The position numbers were made by a program, and so were the translations under genes. From positions 124,001 to 188,000 of the forward strand of contig VWND01000067.1 in the NCBI GenBank assembly GCA_009599575.1: a DNA stretch of 64,000 nucleotides. Reading direction: 5' to 3'. Under the pieces are notes generated by a model. It was given only the letters and a program-made list of their open reading frames with translations. It was not told the DNA's origin and made no database searches. This DNA is from Blumeriella jaapii (taxonomy: Eukaryota; Ascomycota; Leotiomycetes; Helotiales; Drepanopezizaceae). Position 1 is the first letter of the stretch, and every line of letters starts with the position of its first letter. Positions 11,421 through 23,750 of this stretch are shown piece after piece.

Positions 11421-12068
11421 TCGTACGAAACGAGCTTTTATCGATTGCGGCGCGAAAAAAATTGCGTAATTCAAAAATTATTAATCGAATATAAATGGAA
11501 ACTAATTTAAAAACGTATTAATTTATCTACGGTTAAAAAAAAAAAATTATTTACGGCACGCATACGCAATTTATTCGCGCTATTAATAATTATAAAATAA
11601 TTAAAAAGATATAAAACGATTTCGTAGCTTGCGATATAAATATCCCAAAGGTTTTATTTATTTTAAGGTTTTTTTGGTTGCGAAATATCGATTCCGTTAT
11701 AAGCTTTCGAACTAAATCGTAGCGATATTTAATCGAACGCTTATAATTTAATTTCGTTATAATTAAACGTTTTAAAAAAAATTTTAAAAAAAAGCAAACG
11801 TTTTGTATCGTTTTAAAAAAAGCTACTAAAAAACAGTATTAATTATTTTTTAAATACGACGATTACGCCGACGTGTTCGACGATACCGCCGCGGTTATTC
11901 TAGCTTTTTATTATTTTATAAAATATCGAATAAATTTCGCGGAAAAAAAAACCCTTTTTAAAAACTAATTTATTTTTTATCGGAATTTGAATTTATCGAA
12001 TTACGCGAATATTTCGATTCGAGCTTAAAAAAAAGTTGAATAAAAAAATTTATTAGCTTTGCCGGCGC
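11421..12068 (+). pseudogene. Protease and start of reverse transcriptase, element C
   Basis: An aspartic-protease motif reads IDCGAKK near 11440-11460 (usual form D-S/T-G-A). The frame runs to the RT N-terminal lead-in (LREYFDSSLKK, then FAGA) just before D1 cuts in at 12069. The last five bases, GGCGC (12064-12068), are D1's duplicated target. Joined to 18544 the frame continues into the RT motif SLRLCVDYK. Confidence 0.75.
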
Positions 12069-12360
12069 TGTGACGACTCACTCTTTTGGCCCCTCGTGTC
12101 ACCCCAGCAACTACGTATAGCTGCAAGCTCCCCAGCAACTACGTATAGCTGCAAGCTTTCTGGTCTCCTGGTGGGTCTCCCTATCAACTGTAAAGATTAT
12201 TTATATATATAAAACTCTCCCCTTTTAACAACTTCTGCTTTTTGCAGTTGTGATTTTAAATGAATATCTTTGTTACAAAATCAAAGGCTCGTTTTATACC
12301 ATATAAACACGGCGACCAGTTGACTGATCTCTTAGCTCTCCGACTAATTAAATCGTTATA
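12069..12360 (+). repeat. 5' LTR of element D1
   Basis: The outer end TGTGACGA is intact and the inner end TCGTTATA is RIP-mutated from TCGTCACA. The LTR holds two tandem copies of a 28-bp unit (CCCCAGCAACTACGTATAGC plus eight bases) from about 12101; the LTR of D2 has only one. Confidence 0.92.
12202..12214 (+). promoter_or_regulatory. TATA box in D1 5' LTR
   Basis: TATATATATAAAA lies mid-LTR. It is kept in the 3' LTR (18381-18391) and in D2 (30794-30803), all followed by a pyrimidine-rich stretch. The position fits the Pol II promoter of an LTR, with transcription starting shortly downstream. Confidence 0.6.
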
Positions 12361-12429
12361 TTATTAACAATTTTTTTTCTACGCTAACGACGGCGTAAAC
12401 TATTTTTTTTTTCGAATTTTTTACGGATC

Positions 12430-13985
12430 ATACCAAAATGATCGACCGGTCGTAAAAAAGCTTATTTCCGCATTTCGCGAAAAATGGCTTTTGTTTAACG
12501 ATTCTTTTTTTAACAGAGCTTTTCAGCTTCTGCTACTACACTTCAACTTTTCTTTTTTTAATCAGCGAAAAAACAGCCTTCCTCTAAAGCTTTTTCTTTT
12601 GAAAAACAATTCTTTTTCCGAGGAAAAAAAAATAAAAAAAAAGACAAAGCATCAACCATTTCGCCTGCCATCTTTTTTTTATAATTTAGCGCTGAAAACA
12701 TTTAATTAAAACTTTTGCAAAATTAACTGAAAAAAGCGCAAAAGCGTAAACGATAATTTTTGGAAATTATACGACTGCGACAAACCTTTTAATCAAAGCG
12801 TTTGATAGAATTTATCGAACGTACTTCTGCTAATCGCGAATCTGCTGTTTTATTTTTTCGTAACGTTTTATTTCAACCAACAAACGCTGCAAACTAATTT
12901 CTACGCTTTTCGCAAACTTTTTTTAAATCTTTTTATAACGATCAAAATCTTAGCGCGCTTTTCGAACGCTATAATTCCTATTTATCTGCTGATTTTCGAC
13001 TAGCTTGTATAAAACGCGTTTCGAATTTTAAATTTAAATTAAATAATAATAAAAATTATAAAACACGCTATTAAAAAACTAGAATTCTCGACAACCTCGA
13101 ATTTTATTACGACTATTTCGCTAGCAATCGATTTCGCAAAAATTATATATTCGATCAGACCGAAAACGTAATAAAAAAGTTTTTTATTTCGCGTATTTTA
13201 AACCGTTCCGATTTTATATTTCCCGAAAAATTAATTAAAAAAATCGCCGATTTTCTGGCCGACTTTTCCGACGTTTAAAAAGCCGAAAACGAATTTAAAA
13301 TATTTGCAATAAATACGCACGACGACTTTTGACGGTTTTATCTACGATTTTTTATTTTCGCAGCGAACGCTTAAATACGAACTAATAAACAGTTTCGAAA
13401 CGCTTTTCGCGACAAAATACTAAAGCGTCTACGAAACTGCATTTAAAATAAACGCGTACAACGATTTTCAAAAATTAGCTTACCGCCGTCCGACAAAAAA
13501 AACAAAATCAATTGGCTAAACGAATTTTATACGCGAATCGCTTTTCCACCAAGTTTATTATTTATCAAAATAGTAAATCCTTAACCAAAGCGTACTACGA
13601 GTCAAATCGTACGTACGAAAATCGTTTAAATGTTTTATAAACTTTTTTTTAGTCCCCTGCTATTTTTTTTTTTTTTCTACGCCAAAACGCCCCTTTTAGC
13701 GTTTTTTCCTTTCGATCGGACTAACGACAACGCTCGTTTTTTATTTTATATCAAAAAATTCGAGGCCAATTTGCACGACTTTTTACGAACCGACCCTCGG
13801 TTCTATCCAAAGGCCCTCCCAAGCTGATAAATATAAACGAAATCGAACCGGCCGAAAATTCGCTTTTTAATAATAATAGTAAAAACGAAAACCCTTTTTC
13901 AAACGATTTTCAAAACGCATACGAAAAAATTAAAGGTTTTCCCGCCAATCGAAGAAACGCCCAGGCCTAAGCAAAGCCTTTTTTT
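12430..13985 (+). pseudogene. Gag remnant of element D1
   Basis: Broken gag of the D family. It was recognised by its long collinear match to D2 (31000-32570) and by a capsid-like stretch around 13200-13370 (FLADFSDV, THDDF, RFYLRF, FAANA), where stops replace Gln and Trp. The frame passes through several RIP stops. The open pieces 12491-12709 and 13630-13827 are fragments, the latter covering the C-terminal part. No CCHC knuckle is visible. Confidence 0.65.
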
Positions 13986-16900
13986 TAAGCGTATTACGCG
14001 ATATGCGTTATTTTAACGTTCGAAAGCTTTTTAATGGCGATTTATTAATAATTCCCGTTATATTTACTAAAAATGGCTTTTCGTATAAAATAAAAACGTT
14101 CGCCGATTTTAAAACGAACGGTTATGCGTTAATCGATTCGGCGCTGATTAAGTTTTTTTTTTTTTTTTTTTAAAACTTTTAATTTAATTTCTTCCGGCTT
14201 TTTTTTTTGTAAAAAAATATAATAAAGCTCGTGGCCATTTAATTACATATTTTACGCTTTTTAATTTTATTATTAATAATCGAATACAATCGTTTATTTT
14301 TTTTTTAATTATTAACTTTGGAAATTATAGTATGATTTTAAAAAAAGCTTAGTTGGCCGAATATCAAATTCTACTAAACTGTAATAAACGCAAGCTTTAT
14401 TAGCCGAAGTTTTACCCCTTTACAGCCTTTTACGCTCGTTGTATTAAAGTTTTTTATTTGCATTTTCGAAAGATTTAATTTCGCTATTAAAACGACGCTG
14501 TAAAACGTGATAAAAACCTTGACCAATTGTGGCAGATCTACGACGCTATGCGAAGCGCGAAAAGGTCGAATTTCACTCGCGGTATCAATTTCAATAGCGA
14601 CGCTAATAAAATAATACAAGAAATTATATTACTTTCCCAGGCTAACGATTTTTTTTTTATTATTTTTTTTTCTTTTTTTTTCCTTTCGTTAAAACAGCTT
14701 TTTCGTTCTACGAAAAAAAAACAGTTATACCAAAAACCGAAGAAAAACTTTCGCCGCGATAGCCTTTCAGCTTAATATAATCGATAATTTAAACAAGCCA
14801 TTTTCTAAATCTTTTAAACGACCAATTCGAAAACGAATCCCTTAATCTATTGTTTATTTAATTTCCATTTGCCAAATTATTATATACGCTTTTAAACTAA
14901 TTTTCAGAAAAAAAGCAATTAAAATATTTTCAACCTTTTTATACGAGATCGATAAAATACTAAACGACTTTACGTACAACACTTTTTTTAAAACCTAATT
15001 TCACAGTTTTTTCGAACGTTTCAAAACGAACGAAATATCGATTTCGACCTTTTCAACCAGCTTAGCAAAGCTAACTTCGAATAAACTTTTTTTCGAATTT
15101 TTTCCTTCGAAATACAAAAACCTCGAACACGTGTTTTTTAAAACCGCCAATAACGAACTAGCCTTTCACCGGCCCTACGATTATAAAATCGAGCTTATTA
15201 TAAATAAGAAAAAGCTGAAATATATTTTTTTATACAAAATATCGATTCCAAAGCTCGAAATTATTAAAATTTATTTATAAAATAATTTTAATAAAAGCTT
15301 TATCGAATCTTTTACCGCTTTTTTCGCTGTTTTAATACTTTTCGCCAAAAAACCCGACGGTTCATTACGTTTTTGTATCGATTATCGAGCTTTTAATAAT
15401 ATTACTCGTAAAAATCGCTATCCCTTTTTTTTTATCGATAAAACTTTTATTCGTTTTTCGAAAACGCGAATTTTTACGAAATTCGATATTCGTTAAGCTT
15501 TTCACAAAATTCGAATAGACTTCGTTAATAAAAAACTAACAACGTTTCGTACGCGTTACGGCGCTTATAAATACAAAATGCTATCTTTTGGCCTTATTAA
15601 TAAATCCGCAATTTACCAACGTTATATAAACGACGTTTTTTTCGATTATTTAAACGATTTTTGTATTGCATATCTAAATAACATTTTTATTTATTCGTCC
15701 GACCTTTTAAAACACGCTATATACGTTCGCAAAATGCTTTAAAAGCTCGCTAACGCTAAATTACAGGCCGATATTCGGAAATCTAAATTTAACGTTATTC
15801 GGACCCGTTATCTAGGTTTTATTATTTCGATTAAAAGCTTAAAAGTAAATTCAAAAAAAATCTTCGTAGTCGTTTACTAAAAGCTTTTTATTATTATAAA
15901 AGATATATAAAGCTTTTTTGGTTTTTGTAACTTTTACCGACGTTTTATTCGAAATTACAATATAATTGCAAAACCTTTGATTTATTTAATTAAAGCTAAC
16001 GTTTTTTTTAATTTCATTTTTGAATATCAGAAAAGTTTCGACCTTTTTACACTAGCTTTTATTATTATATTAATTTTATAATATTACAAGCAAAACCTTT
16101 TTTGCATATTAGAAACTGACGCTTCCGACGGCGTAATAGCTTTTATGCTTTCGCAATTTTATAATAACGATTGGCTTTCAGTCGCTTATTTTAGCAAAAC
16201 CATAGCTTTCGCAAAGCTAAATTACGTCGTATACGATAAAAAAATATTCGTAATCGTAAAATCTCTAGACAATTTTCGTGCTAAATTAACTAGCTTAGTT
16301 TATCAAATCAAAATAATTATTAATTATAAAGCTTTGGAATATTTTATAATTTTTAAATTTTTAAACGTTCGATAAATACGCTAGGCCGAGCTTTTCGCCG
16401 ATTACAACTTTTTTATTACGTATAAACCAAATAAACACAATTTTTTAACTGACGCATTAATACGTCGTACGAACGAATTCGACCGTTAAAACTTTTTTAA
16501 ACGCATTCAACGTTTGCAAACCTTTTTCCAAGCAAATTAAATTAATTACCGCTTTTTAATTAAAAAACTTCGATTTTCCACGGCCTTCGAAACAGCTGTT
16601 TTTATCGTTGAAATAGCTGATTTTTTTTTCGCATTCCGTATCGTTAACTAAATTTTCTACGCTAATCGCACAATTAGCAGCCTGATAGCCTTCCGAAAAA
16701 AAGCTGTACGAAACGCTACGAAAAAAAACGACGATAATAATATTCCGTTTTCGTATATATTTAAACGCGATCTGCTATTATATTACGATCGTTTAATAAT
16801 ATTAAACGTCGATTATTTTCGTTTAGCTTTCGTACGAAAAATGCACGACTAGATTTCCACCGTTTATCCCAGCGCTCGTAAAACTACGCAATTGCTTTCG

Positions 16901-18246
16901 GACTAATATTATTAACGAAATATAACAGCTTTCGTAAAATAATATTATCGCAATTACTACGTTTATCGAAAAAATTTTATTTCAAAAAATAAACGCCTCG
17001 GCTTTCTTCAGCCTCTTTCTGTTCCTAACCATTTTTAAAAGCATATTATAATAGACTTTTGCAGCTTTAACAAAAACAAACACGGTTACGATAACGTATT
17101 CGTAATAATAAATCGCTTTTCTAAACAGGCTATTTCGATTTTTTGCTATAAAAATATCGACGCTCGAAGCCTCGCTAAATTATATATATTCCACGTATAT
17201 AAGTATTTTGGCTTTTTAAAAAATATTATTAGCGATCGTAGCCCTTAATATTAATTTATTTTTTAATTTGAATTAAACAAAATACTCGGTACGCAATTAA
17301 AGCTTTCGACAGCCGCTTATTCCGAAACCGACGGTTAGACCGAGATTTATAATTAATATTTGCAAAAACGCTTTCGACCTTTCGTAAATTTTTACTAAAA
17401 CGATTGGAACGAATTTCTTTTAATAATGGATTTCGCCCAAATAATTTTTTTTACGAAAATCTAAATGGTTTTTTATTTTTTAAAATTGTATACGATTATA
17501 TTTCTTATATTAATTAAAACTAAAAGCTCGATATTTTTCTTTTTTTCAACTTTTTACATAAGCTAAACGCAAACGAAGCTCGTGCGTACGCTCGCCGCTA
17601 TTACGACGTTTAAAACCTCGCCAAATCGCATTTTTAACAAACCTACGATAAAATAAAAAAAAATACGAATAAATCTCGCCGCGCAATCGATTTTAACGTT
17701 AGCGATTACGTTTAATTCGATATGCGTCTATTTCCGACCTTCCGGCCTTTTCGCAAGCTCGACAATCTTATAAACGGCCTTTTTAAAATTGTAATTAAAA
17801 TTTTCGACAACGCTTTTAAACTAAACCTTTTTAATATTATAAACGTACATCCAGTTTTTCATGCTAATCGACTGCGTAAAGCAGCTAACGACGCGCTTTT
17901 AAATCAGATTAACTTAGCTTTTAAACTTATTAATATAATTAATAAACTTAAATACGAAATCGAAAAATTGATCGCTTGTCGAATACAGCGAAAAATCTTT
18001 TAATACAAAGCTTTTTGGGTAGGCTTAAATAAAAATCTCACGTAATATTCCGCGTTTGATTTTATATATGCTTTTTTAAAAATGCGCGACTTTTATTTGG
18101 CGTATAAAAAGCTTCCCGGTCCTTCTGCAAAACTTGTAAACTGGCTAAAAGCGTATTCCGAAGGTTTGGATTCGTACGATCATTTGAATAGCGACTTACC
18201 AATGGATAAAAGCTCGAAGACGCGCTTTTTTCGGACGGAGGGATAA
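13986..18246 (+). pseudogene. Pol remnant of element D1: protease, RT, RNase H, integrase, chromodomain
   Basis: The protease lies about 14000-14150, with ADFKTNGYALID in the place of the usual ADTGANGYALID. RT lies about 15340-15880 (SLRFCIDYR, IFTKFDIR, FRTRYGAYKYKMLSFGL). The catalytic box reads YLNNIF, so both Asp are lost. RNase H lies about 16080-16480 (ETDASDGVIA; YNFFITYKPNKHN). Integrase lies about 16860-17560, with a broken zinc-binding part, DFCSFNKNKHGYDNVFVIINR, and STAAYSETDG. The chromodomain lies about 17910-18110 (EKLIACRIQRK, LAYKKLPG). The stop TAA at 18244-18246 abuts the LTR. The open frames at 16145-16375 and 17722-18003 are pieces of RNase H and of the integrase C-terminus plus chromodomain. 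RIP stops occur throughout. Confidence 0.88.
18237..18246 (+). promoter_or_regulatory. Polypurine tract of D1, overlapping the pol stop
   Basis: GGAGGGATAA immediately precedes the 3' LTR. Its last three bases are the pol stop codon, so the plus-strand primer is embedded in the end of the reading frame. Confidence 0.6.
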
Positions 18247-18538
18247 TATAACGACTTATTCTTTTGGCCCCTCGTATCACCCCAGCAACTACGTATAGCT
18301 GCAAACTCCCCAGCAACTACGTATAGCTGCAAGCTCTCTGGTCTTCTGATAGGTTTTTCCATCAACTGTAAAAACTATTCATATATATAAAGCTCTTCCT
18401 TTTTAACAACTTCTGCCTTCTGCAGTTGTTGATTCTAAGTGAATATTTTTGTTACAAAACCAAGGCTCGTTTCATACCATATGAATACGGCGACCAGTTG
18501 ACTGATCTCCCAGCCCTCCGACTGATTAAATCGTCACA
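18247..18538 (+). repeat. 3' LTR of element D1
   Basis: The inner end reads TATAACGA (RIP-changed TGTGACGA) and the outer end TCGTCACA is intact. The two 28-bp tandem units are present from about 18280. The apparent small ORFs at 18062-18365 on the minus strand are antisense to the chromodomain and LTR. Confidence 0.92.
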
Positions 18539-18543
18539 GGCGC

Positions 18544-21490
18544 ATCGGTAATATTTATACCGAAAAAAAACGGAAGTTTACGATTATGCGTCGATTATAA
18601 GAATTTAAACGCAATTACGGTTAAAAATCGAATTTTTTTATTTTTTATAAGCGAAACTTTAAATCGTTTGAAAAAAGCTAAAATATTTACTAAGCTAAAT
18701 CTTATTTGAACGTATTATCGCTTTCGAATAAAAAAAGGAAATAAATAAAAAATTGCGTTTCGCATTCGTTACGGACACTTCGAATACTGCGTATTATTTA
18801 TCGGCTTTTCGAACGTATTAGCAATTTTTCAAGCGTATATTAATTAAATTTTAATCGGTTTAATAAATGTTACGTATATAATTTATTTCGACGATATTTT
18901 AATATTTTCCGAAAACTCCGACGATTATACAAACGCGGTAAAAAAAGTTTTCGAAAAACTTCGTATTAATAAATTTTACGAAAATCTGAAAAAATATGTT
19001 TTCGATACGAATACGATTAAGTTTCTAAGCTTCGTCGTTATTTTTACGAAAATTAAAATAAACCCAGAAAAAGTAAATAATATTCGGAAATAGCTTTTTT
19101 TTATTACGTGGCGAAATATTCAAATGTTTTTAGATTTTATTAATTTTTATAAAGGTTTTATTAAAAATTACGCTAAGCTTTGCCGATCTATTACAAATCT
19201 TTTAAAAGAAATGCAATAAAAAAAAATGTCGGGCTTTTTTCGTTTTTTATTCGAAACGAAAGTCGCTTTTTTATTTTTAAAAAAAAAGTTTTGCTAAGCA
19301 CCGATTTTACGCTATTTCGATTTTCGATTAAAAATTTAAATCGAAACAAACGCTTCGAAATTCGCTATAAGCGGAATATTATTTTAATTGTTCGGAAAAA
19401 ATGCGGAGGCACGTTAGTATTTTATCGCGTATTATTCGAAAAAACTTTTTTTTATAAAACAAAAATACGAAATTTACGACGTTAAGCTAATAGCTATAAT
19501 TTACGTTTTTAAATAATAAAGCTAATATTTGCGTGGCGCTTTTGACGTTATTATTATACGTATAAATTATTATAATCTGAAATACTTTTTTATAAAAAAA
19601 CGTTTAAACGGACGCTAAGCGAAATGGGCCGACGAACTAGCTAAATACGATTTTGCAATCGAATATAAAACAAAAGTTTTTAATTCGGCGGATAGTTTTT
19701 TCCGCCGGCCAGATTTAAAAAAAAATTTAAAAAAAAATAACGAGCAGCTGCTTACGTTGTATTATAAACTAAGATTAATTTATTTAAGAAATTTTAAAAT
19801 GTTTTTCGTAATAAAAACACGCTTAAAATCGAAGCATAAATTATTTCGCGCCGATAAATATTCGAAGCTTTTGTTAACGGAATTAAAAAGTAGAAAACAA
19901 GCGAGGAAAAGCCAAATAAAAAGCTTTTTCGCCGGACTGTTTTGCTAGTATTATTAATTATAAATAATATATACTACGAAGCGTAGCCGCTGTGTTATTA
20001 TAATCCGAAACGGTTAATAACGAATTAGCAAAACCGATTTATAAAATTATTTTTAAATTGCAAAAATTTAATTTTTTTATATTATAAAAAACGTACGAAT
20101 CGGCTTCGCAAAATAATCGAGCCGGATCCGAAAAATATTAACGTATAAATTAAAATGAATTATTACGTTATAAAAAACGTGCGTATATTCCGAATAAAAG
20201 CGTTATTAAAAGCGAAATATTAAAAATTAATTACGACGATCCGACCGCCGGCTATTAGAGCTTTCGGCGAACGTTAAAATTGGTCGAAAAAAAATATTTC
20301 TGGCCTGGTTTACGAGGCGACGTAAAGCGTTACGTTAATACGTATGGAAAATGCTAGAAAAGCAAACTTAAAAAGCACCGACTTTATGGCGAATTAGCCT
20401 TTTTTTCGATTTTTACGAAATTTTGAAAAGAAATAATTATGGATTTTATTACGGATTTATTTTTTTAGCAAAAAACGAGATCGTATTTACGATTCGATAT
20501 TCGTTATAATAAATCGATATACGAAACTATCGAAATATATATCGATACAAAAAACGATTTTAATTTTAAATTTGGCTAAAATATTTATATAATATATTTA
20601 CAAAGATTTTGACTGTTTTAAAAAAATTATTATAAACAAAGGATTAGTTTTTACTAATAAATTCTGGTTTTTAATAATATTTTATTTATAAATACGACGT
20701 CGATTAAATATCGCTTTTTAATTTTTAAACCGATGGCTAAACGGAACGTTAAAATCAAAATTTAAAATTTTATTTTCGTACGTACTGCGATTATCGATAA
20801 AACGATTGGGCTACGAAGCTTGTTTTAGCCGAGTTTACGTATAATAACTCGATATACGCTTTTACGAGTTTTATTTTTTTTCGCATATTATACGGTTTTT
20901 ATTCAGAATTTGGTAGCAACGTCGAGAGCGACGTTGTAAAAAAAAAGGTACCGTTAGCGGAAAAACGAGTTAAAATATTACAAAAAAAAAAAAATATTTA
21001 ATAAAAAGCTAAAAAAAGCTAACGCGAATTATAAAAAGTTTTACGACGTTAAATATAAAAAAATTAGATTTTAAATAAACGATAAAATATTATTATCGAT
21101 TAAAAACCTTCGATAGCTGCGACTTTTTCGAAAGTTTTTAAATAAATATCTAAAGCTTTTTAAAATTAAACGAGTTATATACGAGCACGGCCAAGCTTAT
21201 TAATTCGAGCTTTTTTTTTAATATCGTATTTACGATATTTTTTACGTTTTTTTACTAGAATTTTAACAGGGTCGGAACGATACCGAGCCGAAAAATAATA
21301 TAATAAAATTTTAAAAATCCGAAAAATACAAAGTTAAATTAATACAAATTTACAAAAATATAAAAAAAGGCCGATATTATTTAATACGATAAAAAAATTA
21401 TTTATTAAACGAAAATTCGTAAAAGCCAAAAAACTATTTTACGAACGTAAAAAAGGTTGTAAAAAAATATTTGAAAAATACGATAAATAA
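18544..21490 (+). pseudogene. Pol remnant of element C: RT, RNase H, integrase, chromodomain
   Basis: This continues the frame cut at 12068. RT lies about 18560-19190 ([32 protein letters not shown]) and keeps the catalytic YFDDIL near 18880. A Trp-to-stop change sits in GNK-stop-KIAF. RNase H lies about 19290-19720 (ending YDFAIEYK). Integrase lies about 20210-20900: the zinc region around RYVNTYGKC and HRLYGEL, then the core beginning IIMDFITDL. The C-terminal part IYDIFYVFLLEF is near 21225. The chromodomain lies about 21320-21490 (EKYKV, YYLIR, KNYLLNENS with Trp-to-stop changes). The family is a canonical fungal chromovirus. The open frames 19180-19485 and 19757-19948 are fragments. Confidence 0.88.
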
Positions 21491-22720
21491 TAGCAACGGA
21501 ACAGTAACGAATGCGCGCCGTAAAAATAAAAAAAACAAAAACAAAAACATTTAGAAAATCTTAAAACCGCCGCTAAAGCGATTTATTTTTCGTATTATTA
21601 TCGTTATTTTTTTTTTTTTTTTTATCGCTATTTTTTTTAAATTCAAAAGCAGCGGCAAGCTAAAAAAAAATTAATACTAAACGAATTCGCAAAATATTCG
21701 ATTTATTTTAATTAAGGCTTTTACGATAATCGTAATCGAATTTTAAATTGCAATTACGATATTTTCGTAAAAATTCAGAATTTAATTTAATTAATCAGAA
21801 TAAATCCGAGCGACGTTTTCGAAACGTCGAAAAATACGTTTTATATTAACGTCGTTAAAAAAAAGGGCCGGCGTAGCCAAAGCTTTTAAAACAGCAGCAG
21901 TCGCTAAACCGGCAAAAGCGGGCGCAGCGGCAGCGGCGGCAGTTCGAGCCGCGGCGCGATTCGTACGATTTTCGATTATTATAAAAGCCGAAGCGTTATT
22001 TTTTTTTAAACGATTTATATAAGCGTTATAAATAATAAAATCGATAAAAGTTTTAGCAAAAGTTTTAATTTCGGCAGCAAAAAAAAAAAAAGCGGCAGCG
22101 GCGGTAGCAGCATCGAAACGATTTATAAAATCGTTAAGGCTCGCGAAAAAAGTTTGCGCTTCGATAGCGCGTGCGATAGGAATTTATAGCTAATTAAAAG
22201 CGAATCCGAATAAAAATTTAAAAGATTTACAAAAAAGTATTAAATATGCGAAGCTTTGCAACGGTTGTATTTTACGCTAAAAAGCTCGAAAACGCAAAAG
22301 AGTAAAAAGGCCGCTGTAATGCTTTCGCGTAAAATTAGGCGGATATACCGAAGGCAGATAAAAATCAAAAGTATTTTAAAAGTTCGCGGCGAACGCGGCG
22401 AAAAGCAGTTGATTAAAATAAAAAAAAGCTGACGAGAAAATGAAAATGAAAAAGAAAAAGAAATTAAGCAGGAAAATGGCGGCCATTTTAAAAAAAAAGG
22501 TTTTTTCAAACGAAAATACGAGCGTTATCGAAAACAAAAAAAACAGAACAGCAGAACAATTATAATTTACGACCGAAAGCGAAAAAAACAGCTATAATTT
22601 ACGATTAAAAGCGAAAGAAACCGTACGTTATTTCGAAAGCGTAACGCACGTTATATACGAAAGCATACGCATAAAAAAATCAATCGCTTTTAAGAATCAA
22701 AAGTTTAAAAAAAAAGGTAA
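21491..22720 (+). pseudogene. Extra 3' tail of element C after the chromodomain, unrecognised
   Basis: About 1.2 kb lie between the chromodomain and the 3' LTR, much more than most chromoviruses need. The stretch 21880-22140 is GC-rich with (GCGGCA)n-like runs coding Ala-rich or Ser/Gly-rich peptide, depending on frame. Around 22400-22500 is a Lys/Glu-rich run. Readable segments (FAKYSIYFNQGFYDNRNRIL near 21690) follow on from pol after RIP stops, so a long C-terminal extension or a separate ORF is possible. No domain is recognised. The minus-strand ORF 22240-22509 is most likely antisense shadow. Confidence 0.45.
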
Positions 22721-23134
22721 TATCAGAAATTAATATTACGTATATAAATTAAATAATCCGCTAAAACCTTTTGCTTTTTATTAATTTTCGAATAATATTT
22801 TCTGCGGATAAACCGTGGGGGCCGGATAATACTATAAAAGCTGAAGATAATATTTAAATAAAACATTTTATAAAAGTAATTGCTAAGAAATCAGTTATTA
22901 AAGTTATATTAAAAAGAATTAAAAAAAGGTCGGGATAAAGGCTAGAAAAGCATATTAAATAAAATTCGCTTGGTTTTTTGGGAAATATTTTTTTCGAAGA
23001 TTTCATTTTTTTTTTTGTATTTATACACGCTTTTTACTAGAGATATAAAAGGTAGAAATCAGTTTGACTATTAACCTAATCTTATCTGAGCTTTATTATC
23101 TGAACTAGTGTTTTCCTGCCTTTCAATTCTTACA
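22721..23134 (+). repeat. 3' LTR of element C
   Basis: This 414-bp LTR starts TATCAGAAATT (RIP-changed TGTCAGGAACC) and ends TTCTTACA, followed by the TSD GTTTT at 23135-23139. It lacks the SINE and so gives the empty site. Confidence 0.93.
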
Positions 23135-23139
23135 GTTTT

Positions 23140-23294
23140 TCCGAGCGAATAATTAAGCGAGCCCGAATCTTTCGTTTTTTGCGAAAAGCTCGCCAGTCAG
23201 ATTTAAAACAATATAAAAAACATTTTATTATATATAATTTATTCGTTCCAGCCTCCGGTGAAGGTTTTTACCGATTATTCGGTTATACACGACA
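23140..23294 (+). repeat. 5' LTR of element B, second part
   Basis: It continues the copia LTR interrupted at 9043 and ends CACGACA, the reverse complement of TGTCGTG at the start of A's LTR. The 155 bp here plus 147 bp at 8897-9043 make 302 bp. Confidence 0.92.
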
Positions 23295-23311
23295 GTTATA
23301 AGCCCCGGAGC
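23295..23311 (+). promoter_or_regulatory. Primer-binding site, half-tRNA(iMet) type, element B
   Basis: GTTATAAGCCCCGGAGC follows the LTR with no gap. It is identical to the minus-strand site of A at 8439-8455 and fits the anticodon arm of initiator tRNA-Met, with one probable RIP difference. It fixes the element's orientation as plus. Confidence 0.75.
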
Positions 23312-23750
23312 TAATTAATAAGCTTTTTTTTGCAATATATACGCTAGGAGATTCGTTGGAAGCTTTCACCGGTCAATTTATTCGAATTGTTAAAAGAAAT
23401 TCGTAAAAGGTTATATTTTGCAAAGTTTTTTTTATTTAACAAAAAGCTACGAATCGATAAAAAGCTATTAAAAATGCGGGAAGTATTAATTTTTCGATTT
23501 TTTCAATTTACAAATCTTATTTTTTTTTTTTTTTTTTTTTCAATCTAATTAATCGATTTTTTACAACGAAAATAATATATCGGCTTTTACGAAAAAAAAG
23601 ATTTTCTTTTACGATTTAAAATCGTAGATTTTTTGATTAAAAGCGTATAAATTTTACCGATCAGGGAATTTTTTTTTCGAATATACCGATTTTGATTTTC
23701 CATTTCGTTTTTTTATTAATAAACGATTATAAAAACAGTTTTTATATTAG
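23312..23750 (+). other. Leader of element B
   Basis: AT-rich leader between PBS and gag, collinear with 8031-8438 of A. It contains a 21-base T run near 23520. I see no gene. Confidence 0.5.

Larger units (their letters stand above)
12069..18538 (+). mobile_element. Element D1: full-length Ty3/gypsy chromovirus (Tf1-like RT) nested in C
   Basis: This is a 6.47-kb element with 292-bp LTRs (12069-12360 and 18247-18538) whose ends form TGTGACGA and TCGTCACA, a perfect terminal inverted pair. The TSD GGCGC lies at 12064-12068 and 18539-18543. Gag, protease, RT, RNase H, integrase and a C-terminal chromodomain follow on the plus strand, with the pol stop directly against the 3' LTR. All frames are broken by RIP. 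D2 (from 30687) is the second copy. Confidence 0.93.
9044..23134 (+). mobile_element. Element C: Ty3/gypsy chromovirus nested in the LTR of B
   Basis: LTRs of 414 bp (9044-9720 after removing the SINE insert, and 22721-23134) run from TGTCAGGAACC to TTCTTACA. The TSD GTTTT lies at 9039-9043 and 23135-23139. The coding order on the plus strand is gag with a zinc knuckle, protease, RT, RNase H, integrase and chromodomain, followed by an extra tail of about 1.2 kb. Element D1 sits in the RT (TSD GGCGC) and a SINE-like insert sits in the 5' LTR. Without inserts C is about 7.35 kb. It is RIP-inactivated. Confidence 0.92.
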
